A DNA stretch of 5,686 nt from assembly GCA_019233165.1 (NCBI GenBank), contig JAFAMS010000111.1, positions 1 through 5,686 of the forward strand. The letters are read 5' to 3'. Both the position numbers and the translations under genes were made by a program. Below, piece after piece: positions 1 to 5,686 of the stretch. Origin of the DNA: Vulcanimicrobiota bacterium (GTDB lineage: Bacteria; Vulcanimicrobiota; Vulcanimicrobiia; Vulcanimicrobiales; Vulcanimicrobiaceae). Position 1 is the stretch's first letter; the number at the start of each line of letters is the position of its first letter. Below the pieces are notes generated by a model that saw only the letters and a list, made by a program, of their open reading frames with translations, did no database searches and was not told the origin of the DNA.

Positions 1-1329
1 GTTCTTGCGCGCCTCCTCTTGGTGTTTGCGCAGACCTTGATAGTCGGCGAGCTTGAGCGCGTAATCCATCGTCGTCTCGTAGCGTCCCGAGTCGTAGGTC
101 AGCCCCATCGCGGTCGTGTGCGGAAAGTCGCCGGAGATGAAGTTCCGGCGGCGCACTTCGGCCGGGTCGAGCTCGAGCTTGCGCGCGACGAGATCGAGGA
201 CGCGCTCGATCATGAACGTCGCCTCGGGCCGGCCGGCACCGCGATACGCGTCGGTCGACATCGTGTTCGTGAAGACGCCGATGCACTCGGTGGAAAGGTT
301 CGGAATCTTGTAGCAGCCGGGCGCCATCAGCAGCGTCAGAGTCGGGATCACCGGCGTGAGGAGCTGGAAGTATGCGCCCAGATTGGCGACGACCCGGAAG
401 CGCAGACCCGTGATCGTCCCGTCTTTCTTGAACGCGACCTCGACGTCTTGAACCTGGTCGCGTCCGTGGATCATCGCTTGGAAGCATTCGGAGCGCGTCT
501 CGATGAATTTAACGGGACGCTCGAGCTGGATCGCGATCCAGCTGCAGACCGCTTCTTCGGCGTAGACGTTGAGCTTTGCGCCGAAGCCGCCGCCGACTTC
601 AGGCGCGATCACGCGAATGTGGTTTTCGGGGATGCCGAGCATGACGGCGAGCTGCGTGCGGCAGAGATGTGGGATTTGCGTCGAGGTCGTCACGGTGAGC
701 GCTTCGTCGCCGCCGTTCCATTGCGCGAGGACACCGCGCGGCTCGATCGGGACCGGCGCGAGGCGCTGGTTCACGAAGCGTTCTTTGATGACGAAATCGG
801 CTTCGTTGAACGCGGCATCGGCGTCGCCGGCGGCGACCGGCATCCGGTACGCGACGTTCGTCCCGAACTGCTCGTGAACGTACGGGCCGCCTTCGAGCGC
901 TTTGAGCGAATCGACGACGGCCGGAAGCTCCTCGTAGTCGACCGCGACGAGCTCTGCGGCATCACGCGCGACGTATGGGTCGTTCGCTACGACGACCGCG
1001 ACCGGCTCGCCGACGTACCGCACCTCGGCGCCGGCGAGCGCCGGATGCGGGGGGACGAGCAGCTGGGGCATCTTGTGCGCGCACGGCAGATCCTTGATCC
1101 CTGCCGCCGCCAAATCGGCACCGACGTAGGCGGCAAAGACGCCGGCCAGCTGTTTTGCCTTCGAGAGATCGATCGAGCGGACGCGCGCGTGGCCGTACGG
1201 ACTCCGCACGAACGAAGCGTATAACGTTCCGAGCGTGCGGACGTCGTCGACGTAGGTTGCGCGGCCGGTGATGAGACGCGGGTCTTCGCGGCGCCGGATG
1301 CGGGCGCCGACCATCGACGTGAACGCCAT
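1..1329 (-). CDS. coxL: Molybdopterin-binding large subunit of a CO dehydrogenase/xanthine dehydrogenase-family hydroxylase, form II type (partial, C-terminus cut)
   Basis: This is the catalytic subunit of a cytoplasmic molybdenum hydroxylase that would bind Mo-molybdopterin cytosine dinucleotide. The first 443 residues are visible; family members are usually about 770-810 residues, so roughly 55% is present and the catalytic C-terminal Glu lies outside the window. Seen in order: the N-terminal family motif RIRRREDPRLITGRATYVDD (11-30), RYVGEPVAVVVA (104-115), PIEPRGVLAQW (194-204), the Mo-cofactor loop GGGFGAK (246-252) and AYRGAGR (361-367, bases 229-249). AYRGAGR is the form II signature. 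Genuine Mo-Cu CO dehydrogenases have AYxCSFR, where the Cys binds copper, so CO oxidation should not be assumed; purine, aldehyde or heterocycle hydroxylation are alternatives. The ATG at 1329 is chosen because GGAGGAG lies 7 nt upstream, inside the end of the small-subunit gene. Only 2 nt separate the two genes, so they are co-transcribed. Family is certain; substrate is unknown. Confidence 0.95.
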   Translation of the reverse strand, partial: MAFTSMVGARIRRREDPRLITGRATYVDDVRTLGTLYASFVRSPYGHARVRSIDLSKAKQLAGVFAAYVGADLAAAGIKDLPCAHKMPQLLVPPHPALAGAEVRYVGEPVAVVVANDPYVARDAAELVAVDYEELPAVVDSLKALEGGPYVHEQFGTNVAYRMPVAAGDADAAFNEADFVIKERFVNQRLAPVPIEPRGVLAQWNGGDEALTVTTSTQIPHLCRTQLAVMLGIPENHIRVIAPEVGGGFGAKLNVYAEEAVCSWIAIQLERPVKFIETRSECFQAMIHGRDQVQDVEVAFKKDGTITGLRFRVVANLGAYFQLLTPVIPTLTLLMAPGCYKIPNLSTECIGVFTNTMSTDAYRGAGRPEATFMIERVLDLVARKLELDPAEVRRRNFISGDFPHTTAMGLTYDSGRYETTMDYALKLADYQGLRKHQEEARKN

Positions 1330-1331
1330 CG

Positions 1332-1931
1332 TTACTCTCCTCCGGCTCCGACCGGCTCGCGGTGCGGGATGATTCCTTCTCCGGTGACGGGCGGCGCTTC
1401 GAGCGGCGGCGTCAACGGCTCGACCTCGGCGACCGATTTGCGGCGGGCACCGCTGCGGACCGCTCGTGCGGCGGCTTTGACCGCGCGGACGATGTTGTGG
1501 TAACCGGTGCAGCGGCAAACGTTCCCGCCGAGTCCTTCGCGGATTTGTTCGTCGGTCGGGTCCGGATTGCGCTGGATGATATCGACCGCGCTTACGATCA
1601 TCCCGGTCGTGCAGTAGCCGCACTGCAGCCCGTGCTCTGCCCAGAACGCTTCCTGCATCGGGTGGAGCGATTTGCTGTTGCCGATTCCCTCGATCGTCGT
1701 GACGGCGCGGCCGTCGGCTTGCACGGCGAGCATCGTGCAACTCTTCACGGAGCGTCCGTCGAGCAAGACGGTGCATGCGCCGCAGCTCGACGTGTCACAC
1801 CCGACGTGGGTTCCGGTTAGTCCGAGTTGGTCGCGCAACAGATGGACGAGCAGGAGGCGCGGTTCTACGGAAAGCGAGCGGGGTTCGCCGTTGACATCGA
1901 TCTGGATCTGCCGGACGTGCTTCGTCTGCAT
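1332..1931 (-). CDS. coxS: Iron-sulfur small subunit of the same molybdenum hydroxylase (CoxS-like, two [2Fe-2S] clusters)
   Basis: This subunit passes electrons from the molybdenum site of the large subunit to FAD through two [2Fe-2S] clusters. It has 199 residues. The N-terminal plant-ferredoxin-like domain carries Cys45, Cys50, Cys53 and Cys65 ([10 protein letters not shown] followed by KSC). The C-terminal helical domain carries Cys104 and Cys107 in QCGYC and Cys139 and Cys141 in CRCTGY. All eight ligands are present and correctly spaced, so the protein should be functional. Family members are usually about 150-170 residues; here a Pro-rich tail of about 40 residues follows the conserved domain. 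The ATG at 1931 fits the family N-terminus (an [22 protein letters not shown] strand) and has GGGAGAG just upstream. The gene is first in an S-then-L order, as known for form II operons; form I operons run M-S-L. It is transcribed divergently from the xdhC-coxG-murQ set. Confidence 0.96.
   Translation of the reverse strand: MQTKHVRQIQIDVNGEPRSLSVEPRLLLVHLLRDQLGLTGTHVGCDTSSCGACTVLLDGRSVKSCTMLAVQADGRAVTTIEGIGNSKSLHPMQEAFWAEHGLQCGYCTTGMIVSAVDIIQRNPDPTDEQIREGLGGNVCRCTGYHNIVRAVKAAARAVRSGARRKSVAEVEPLTPPLEAPPVTGEGIIPHREPVGAGGE
1335..1343 (-). promoter_or_regulatory. Shine-Dalgarno site of the large-subunit gene
   Basis: Read on the minus strand, GGAGGAGAG covers the last codons of the small-subunit gene. 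It is followed by TAA, two bases and the large-subunit ATG. The GGAGGAG core ends 7 nt before the ATG, a near-ideal spacing. This fixes the large-subunit start at 1329 in preference to the in-frame Met at residue 6. Confidence 0.85.
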
Positions 1932-2020
1932 GTGCTCTCCCGGTGCTGGCCGGCGTATGGGGAGCCGAAACTAGCAGCGGTCGAAAGGAAAATCCTGCCC
2001 CTGCGCGGTAGCAGCAAGCG
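1932..2020. promoter_or_regulatory. Divergent intergenic region between the hydroxylase operon and the accessory operon
   Basis: These 89 bp separate the starts of coxS (minus) and xdhC (plus), so promoters for both directions should lie here or extend into the flanking genes. I see no convincing -35/-10 pair in either direction. A short direct repeat, TAGCAGC, occurs at 1972-1978 and 2009-2015. It could be part of an operator, but seven bases is well within chance. The function as a divergent promoter is inferred from gene orientation only. Confidence 0.5.
1935..1941 (-). promoter_or_regulatory. Shine-Dalgarno site of the small-subunit gene
   Basis: Read on the minus strand, GGGAGAG lies 3 nt before the ATG at 1931, with the GGGAG core 5 nt away. 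This is somewhat close but in the usable range, and it supports the chosen start. Confidence 0.55.
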
Positions 2021-3136
2021 ATGAACGACATCCTCGGAACGCTTTCGAGTTGGTTCGACGACGGACGGCAAATCGCGCTCGCGACCGTCGTCGCGGTCGA
2101 GTTCTCGGCGCCGCGCGACCCCGGCGCGTCCATGGCGGTAAACGAGCGCGGCGAGGTCGCCGGCTCGGTCAGCGGCGGCTGCGTCGAGGGTGCGGTCTAC
2201 GAAGAGGCGCAGGACGTCTTGCAGAGCGGCCGCCCGCGGCTCGTCACCTACGGGATCAGCGACGAAGCGGCAATCTCCGTCGGCCTAACCTGCGGTGGAA
2301 CGATCCACGTCTTCATCGAGCGACTCGACGAGGCGGTTTTCCGTCGTATCGCGCGCTCGATCGTCGCGGACGCACCGATCGCGCTCGTAACGCGCCTCGA
2401 CGGCCGAGCCGCCGGGGCGAAACGGATCGTCGACGCTTCCGAAGCGAAGGGCGCCCTGGGGAGCGAGGGGCTCGACTACTCCGCGACCGGCGAGGCGCGA
2501 GCACTCCTGGCCGCCGGAGAGACCGAGATTCGCACGCTGGGCGAGGCCGGCGAACCGACGGGACTCGACGTTCGGCTCTTCATCCAATCGTTCGCGCCGA
2601 AGCCGAATATGTACGTTTTCGGCGCGGTCGATTTCAGCCGGGCGATGGTCCACGTCGGACAGGATCTCGGCTATCGCGTCACGGTGGTCGACGCGAGGCC
2701 GGTCTTCGCGACCCGGCAGCGTTTCCCACAAGCCGACGACGTCGTCGTCGCTTGGCCGGACGAGTTCTTGAGAGCGGCGCCGGTCGACGAGCGGACGGTC
2801 ATCATCGTCCTCACCCACGACCCGAAGTTCGACATCCCGGTCCTTCAAGTAGCGCTCGAGACGCCCGCCGCATTCATCGGGGCGATGGGGAGCCGCCGCA
2901 CGCACGCCGAGCGCGTCGCCGGTCTCAAAGAAGCCGGGATCGAGGACGACCGGCTCGCACGGATCAGCGCACCGGTCGGACTCGACATCGGCGCGCGAAC
3001 CCCCGAAGAAACGGCGATCTCGATCGCCGCCGAGATCGTCGCGCTGCGCACCGGCCGCAGCGGCGGCCGCCTAACCGGCGGAACGAATCCCGTTCACGGG
3101 TCGCTTCGTCCAACGGTCGCGACCGGCGTCCGCTAG
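2021..3136 (+). CDS. xdhC: XdhC/CoxF-CoxI family molybdenum cofactor maturation protein
   Basis: XdhC-family proteins bind the molybdenum cofactor and help it become sulfurated and inserted into xanthine dehydrogenase/CODH-type apo-enzymes; they are not part of the final enzyme. The 371 residues form two family domains. The N-terminal XdhC_CoxI domain has SGGCVEGAV (51-59) and GLTCGGTIHVFIE (88-100), whose conserved cysteines are Cys54 and Cys91. The C-terminal Rossmann-like domain has FGAVDFSRAM (200-209), VTVVDAR (220-226), VLTHDPKFD (263-271), FIGAMGSRRTH (285-295) and PVGLDIGARTPEETAISIA (318-336). About 28 residues after the last domain (from residue 344) are low-complexity, Gly/Thr-rich and unassigned. 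The ATG at 2021 places the family N-terminus correctly, but no strong Shine-Dalgarno precedes it. The gene heads a plus-strand operon divergent from coxS-coxL, which points to maturation of that enzyme. The coxG ATG follows its TAG with no gap. Confidence 0.93.
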   Translation: MNDILGTLSSWFDDGRQIALATVVAVEFSAPRDPGASMAVNERGEVAGSVSGGCVEGAVYEEAQDVLQSGRPRLVTYGISDEAAISVGLTCGGTIHVFIERLDEAVFRRIARSIVADAPIALVTRLDGRAAGAKRIVDASEAKGALGSEGLDYSATGEARALLAAGETEIRTLGEAGEPTGLDVRLFIQSFAPKPNMYVFGAVDFSRAMVHVGQDLGYRVTVVDARPVFATRQRFPQADDVVVAWPDEFLRAAPVDERTVIIVLTHDPKFDIPVLQVALETPAAFIGAMGSRRTHAERVAGLKEAGIEDDRLARISAPVGLDIGARTPEETAISIAAEIVALRTGRSGGRLTGGTNPVHGSLRPTVATGVR

Positions 3137-3583
3137 ATGATCATCGAAGACTCGTTCGTCGTCGAAGCGCCCGTCGATCGGGTGTGGACGCTGCTCAAGG
3201 ACATCCCGCGCGTCGCGAGCTGCATCCCGGGGGCGGAGATCACCGAGGTCGTCGATCCGAAAACGTACCGCGCCAAAGTGACGGTGAAGGCGGGGCCGGT
3301 GAAAGTCGACTACAACGCGACGATCGTCGTCGACTCGTTCGACGAGACCGATCATCGCGCGAAGTTCACGGTCAAAGGCGACGAGATGCGCGGTCGCGGC
3401 GGCGTCAGCGCTGCCGTCGTCTCCGAAGTCTTGGCGCGCGAGGGGAGCTCGTACGTGACCCTTCGCGCCGACGCGAAGATCAGCGGGATCGTCGCGACCG
3501 TCGGCGGGCGGTTGATCGAGGGCGTCGCGAAACGGACGATCGCGACGTTCGCCGCAAATCTGAGCGCGCTGCTCGCTTCGTGA
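3137..3583 (+). CDS. coxG: CoxG-like SRPBCC-fold protein (CO dehydrogenase subunit G family)
   Basis: CoxG proteins have a START/SRPBCC hydrophobic-pocket fold. They have been linked to membrane recruitment of CO dehydrogenase and, in mycobacterial work, to quinone binding for electron transfer. The 148 residues show the family pattern: an N-terminal strand and helix with EAPVDRVWTLLKDI (10-23), CIPGAE (29-34), KVTVKAGPVKVDYN (47-60), and a long C-terminal helix with VGGRLIEGVAKRTI (122-135). The protein stops right after this helix. It lacks the hydrophobic C-terminal anchor seen in longer CoxG proteins such as the Oligotropha form, so it is predicted to be soluble. Its ATG directly follows the xdhC stop and its TGA overlaps the murQ GTG. 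With no Shine-Dalgarno visible before it, translation probably depends on coupling to xdhC. Its role with a form II enzyme is inferred from position. Confidence 0.9.
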   Translation: MIIEDSFVVEAPVDRVWTLLKDIPRVASCIPGAEITEVVDPKTYRAKVTVKAGPVKVDYNATIVVDSFDETDHRAKFTVKGDEMRGRGGVSAAVVSEVLAREGSSYVTLRADAKISGIVATVGGRLIEGVAKRTIATFAANLSALLAS

Positions 3584-4470
3584 GCGAGCCGCTCCCGCCG
3601 ACCGAGACGGTCGACGAAGCGACGCGCGGGCTCGACCGGCTCTCGACGCCGGAGCTCGTCGCGACGCTGACGCGCGCGCAATCTCGCGCACTCGCCGCGG
3701 TCGAGGCCGCGACGCCGCAGATCGCGCGCGCCGTCGACGAGATCGCAAAGCGACTCGAAGCCGGCGGGACGCTCCACTACGTCGGCGCCGGGACGAGCGG
3801 CCGGCTCGGAGCGCTCGATGCGGCCGAGGCGCCGCCGACGTTTGGAACGCCGCCATCGCTCGTCCGCGCGCACATCGCGGGCGGCCCTCAGGCCTTCAGC
3901 ACCGCGGTCGAAGGCGCCGAAGACGACCGGATCGCGGCGGCGCACGATCTTGCCGCCCATCTCCGTCACGGCGACGTCGTCGTCGGAATCTCCGCGAGCG
4001 GCGGCCCGCCGTACGTGGTCGCCGCGCTCGAGCTCGCGCGCGCCGCCGGCGCGTTCGCAATCGCGGTGACGAGCGTTCCCGAGTCTCCGCTCTCGCGCGC
4101 CGCCCATCTCACGATCCTGCTCGAAACCGGACCCGAGCCGCTCGCCGGCTCGACGCGGCTCGTCGCGGGTACGGCGCAAAAGCTCGTCCTGAACGCGCTC
4201 TCGACTGCGACGATGGTGCGGCTCGGGAAAGTCTACGACAACCTGATGGTCGATCTCATCGCGACGAACGAAAAGCTGCGCCGCCGCGCGCTCAGGCTCG
4301 TCAAGGAGCTTACCGGTGCGCCGGAGTCCGCCGCACGTGATGCGCTCGCGTCCGCCGGCGGGAGCGTGAAGGTCGCGGTGGTGATGTTGCGACAGGGTCT
4401 CGACGCGCGCAAGGCGGCCGACGCGCTCGCAGCGCACGGCGGCTCCCTCCGCGCGGCGCTCGAAGCCTAA
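3580..4470 (+). CDS. murQ: N-acetylmuramic acid 6-phosphate etherase (MurQ)
   Basis: MurQ cleaves the D-lactyl ether of N-acetylmuramic acid 6-phosphate, giving N-acetylglucosamine 6-phosphate and D-lactate, in cytoplasmic peptidoglycan recycling. The 296 residues match the family length (E. coli about 298). Seen: the SIS-domain phosphosugar loop YVGAGTSGRLGALDAAEAPP (67-86), the acid/base Glu candidates Glu83 (DAAEAPP) and Glu111 (AVEGAEDD), VVGISASGGPPYV (134-146), AGTAQKLVLNALST (196-209), the signature GKVYDNLMVDLIATNEKL (216-233), and a C-terminal helical domain ending HGGSLRAALEA. The GTG start at 3580 is chosen because it gives the family-length N-terminus, overlaps the coxG TGA (GTGA) and no ATG lies nearby. 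The frame is open far upstream, but only as a shadow of xdhC and coxG. Its stop overlaps the convergent MATE gene. It is likely co-translated with coxG, an unusual neighbour. Confidence 0.96.
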   Translation: MSEPLPPTETVDEATRGLDRLSTPELVATLTRAQSRALAAVEAATPQIARAVDEIAKRLEAGGTLHYVGAGTSGRLGALDAAEAPPTFGTPPSLVRAHIAGGPQAFSTAVEGAEDDRIAAAHDLAAHLRHGDVVVGISASGGPPYVVAALELARAAGAFAIAVTSVPESPLSRAAHLTILLETGPEPLAGSTRLVAGTAQKLVLNALSTATMVRLGKVYDNLMVDLIATNEKLRRRALRLVKELTGAPESAARDALASAGGSVKVAVVMLRQGLDARKAADALAAHGGSLRAALEA

Positions 4471-5686
4471 ACGATCGCGCGCAGCGGCTTGCGCCGCCAC
4501 ACGAGCTTGTAATACGCGAACTGCGCGATCAGATTGACGGCGAACGCGGCCGGGTAGCCGTACCAGATCCCCGCCAGCCCAATTCGATGCGAGAGCACCC
4601 ACGCAACGGGGACTTCGACGAGCCAGATGCTTGCGACCGAGATCGCGGTGGGGAACAGGACGTCGCCGCTCGAGCGGACGATTCCGCCGAGGACTGCGGC
4701 GTTCCCGAAGATCGCGTAGCTCCAGAGCGTGATGTTCAGGAGGCCGCGCGCGATCGCGTGCGTTTGGGGGCTCGTGAGAAATAGACCGAGGATCCAGTTC
4801 GCGAAGAGATAGGCGATCAAGATCAGTGCGCCTTCGAGGAGATAGTTGAGCCCGACGGCGGCGTGGACGACTTTTCGCATCCGCTCGGTCTTGCCCGCAC
4901 CGATCGACTGCGCGCCGAAGATCGAGGCGGCGATCCCGATCGAGACGGCAGGGAACTGAACGTAACTCGTGATCTGATTGACCGCCGCATACGCCGCCGT
5001 CGCATCGGAACCGAATCGGTTCACGAACGAGATCACGGCGATCTCGGCGAGCGAGATCAACATCAGCTGCATCCCCGCCGGCGCGCCGATTCGAAAGAGC
5101 GTCATCGGGAGCCGTCCGCGCGGGACGAGCGCGTGCGAGACCTCGCCGAGCGCGAGCGGGCTTCGCATCGCGCGCAGCGTCAAGATGACGACGAACAGTC
5201 CGATCGCCGAAGAGACGATCGTCCCCCAGGCGGCGGCCAGGACGCCGATCTTCGGAAGGCCGAACCAGCCGAAAATCAGGGCGGGCGTGACGAGCATCTG
5301 CAGCCCGGTATAGAGCATCAGAAAGTAGAAGGGGAGCCGAGAGTCGCCCATCCCTCGCATGCACGTCGAGTAGATGAGGAATGCGAAGAGCAGCGGGAGC
5401 GCGGCGAAGATGGTCCGGGCGTAGACGAGCGAAACGGCGAAGATGTCGCTCGGCGTGCCGATCAGGCGCAACAGCGGAACCGCGAAGATCGCGCAGACGG
5501 TTCCAATGACGATCCCCCCGGCGAGCGCCAGGCCGAGCGACGTTCCGGCGACGTTCTTCACGCGCGCCTCATCGCCGGCGCCGTGCGCCTGCCCGATGAG
5601 GACGTTCGTCGCGCTCCCGAGGCCCATCATGAACGAGATCATCAAGAACAAGATCGGGAACAGGTTTCCCGACGCAGCGAGCGCCT
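4467..5686 (-). CDS. MATE family efflux transporter (partial, N-terminus cut)
   Basis: This is an inner-membrane multidrug and toxic-compound exporter that uses a Na+ or H+ gradient; the substrate cannot be told from sequence. The reading frame stays open to the right edge, so the true start lies outside; TTG at 5651 is in frame but is not a plausible start, because conserved TM2 sequence continues upstream of it. The 405 visible residues lack about the first 40-50 of a typical 440-460 residue protein, roughly TM1. About eleven hydrophobic segments are seen. The two-fold internal repeat of the family is visible: GQAHGAGDEARVKNV (31-45) after TM2 matches AQSIGAGKTERMRKV (258-272) after TM8, and RGMGD and RSSGD (110-114 and 337-341) sit at equivalent places in each half. 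The second half opens with FRIGAPAGMQLML (197-209). The C-terminus is a short basic tail, KLVWRRKPLRAIV. It converges on murQ with overlapping stop codons and has no obvious functional tie to it. Confidence 0.93.
   Translation of the reverse strand, partial: ALAASGNLFPILFLMISFMMGLGSATNVLIGQAHGAGDEARVKNVAGTSLGLALAGGIVIGTVCAIFAVPLLRLIGTPSDIFAVSLVYARTIFAALPLLFAFLIYSTCMRGMGDSRLPFYFLMLYTGLQMLVTPALIFGWFGLPKIGVLAAAWGTIVSSAIGLFVVILTLRAMRSPLALGEVSHALVPRGRLPMTLFRIGAPAGMQLMLISLAEIAVISFVNRFGSDATAAYAAVNQITSYVQFPAVSIGIAASIFGAQSIGAGKTERMRKVVHAAVGLNYLLEGALILIAYLFANWILGLFLTSPQTHAIARGLLNITLWSYAIFGNAAVLGGIVRSSGDVLFPTAISVASIWLVEVPVAWVLSHRIGLAGIWYGYPAAFAVNLIAQFAYYKLVWRRKPLRAIV

Noticed and set aside
19..1224. 401-residue open frame on the plus strand opposite the large-subunit gene
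   Set aside because: The minus strand encodes a clear molybdopterin-binding subunit over the same bases. The plus-strand translation has no recognisable domain and biased Arg/Asp/Val composition.
1362..1820. 152-residue plus-strand frame opposite coxS
   Set aside because: It lies antisense to the eight conserved cluster cysteines of coxS and has no recognisable domain, so it is a GC-rich shadow.
2285..2905. 206-residue minus-strand frame opposite xdhC
   Set aside because: Shadow of xdhC, with no motif and no plausible start context.
2050..3579. In-frame upstream extension of murQ, which would make an 806-residue fusion protein
   Set aside because: The extension is an Arg-rich out-of-frame reading of xdhC and coxG. 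MurQ has its normal length from the GTG at 3580.
4484..4497. GCGGC-TTGC-GCCGC hairpin just beyond the murQ stop, considered as a terminator
   Set aside because: The stem is only 5 bp, no T-run follows it, and it lies inside the C-terminal codons of the MATE gene; such hairpins are common at this GC content.
3352..5364. 670-residue open frame on the minus strand across coxG, murQ and part of the MATE gene
   Set aside because: It is antisense or out of frame to three genes with clear family motifs. Its protein is an Arg/Asp/Ala-rich composition without any domain, typical of the stop-poor shadow frames of GC-rich DNA.
5649..5651. TTG as the start codon of the MATE protein
   Set aside because: The frame stays open to the right edge and the residues before it (ALAASGNLFPI) continue the conserved MATE TM1-TM2 region, so the gene is simply cut by the window end.

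Overview
This is a GC-rich bacterial window (about two thirds G+C by eye) with dense, overlapping or nearly abutting genes. It holds six protein-coding genes, two of them cut by the window edges, and no RNA gene, CRISPR array or mobile element that I can see. Codons are strongly biased to GC endings (gtc, atc, gcg, tcg, gac). As a result the complementary strand and other frames are open over long stretches, which produces many large shadow ORFs. The gene set and base composition would fit a soil-type aerobic bacterium such as an Actinomycetota, Chloroflexota, Proteobacteria or Eremiobacterota (WPS-2) lineage. The window has no marker that settles the phylum, so this is only a guess.

Left part (1-1931, minus strand): a molybdenum hydroxylase operon of the CO dehydrogenase / xanthine dehydrogenase family. 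The iron-sulfur small subunit is transcribed first (1332-1931). The molybdopterin-binding large subunit follows (1-1329, C-terminus beyond the left edge). The large subunit carries AYRGAGR, the 'form II' signature, and not the Cys-containing AYxCSFR loop of true Mo-Cu CO dehydrogenase. Its real substrate is therefore unknown. The FAD (medium) subunit is not in the window; in form II S-L-M gene order it would lie beyond the left edge.

Middle part (1932-4470, plus strand): an 89-bp divergent intergenic region, then three tightly packed genes. These are an XdhC/CoxF-CoxI family maturation protein (2021-3136), a CoxG-like SRPBCC protein whose ATG directly follows the xdhC stop (3137-3583), and murQ (N-acetylmuramic acid 6-phosphate etherase), whose GTG start overlaps the coxG stop by 4 nt (3580-4470). 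The first two are typical partners of molybdenum hydroxylases: cofactor sulfuration or insertion, and membrane/quinone coupling. The etherase is a peptidoglycan-recycling enzyme, and its translationally coupled place at the end of this set is the least expected feature of the locus.

Right part (4467-5686, minus strand): a MATE-family multidrug/Na+ antiporter whose N-terminus lies beyond the right edge. It converges on murQ, and the two stop codons overlap, so there is no intergenic terminator between them.

I did not find an unmistakably new system. The best leads are the uncharacterised form II hydroxylase and its coupling to murQ.
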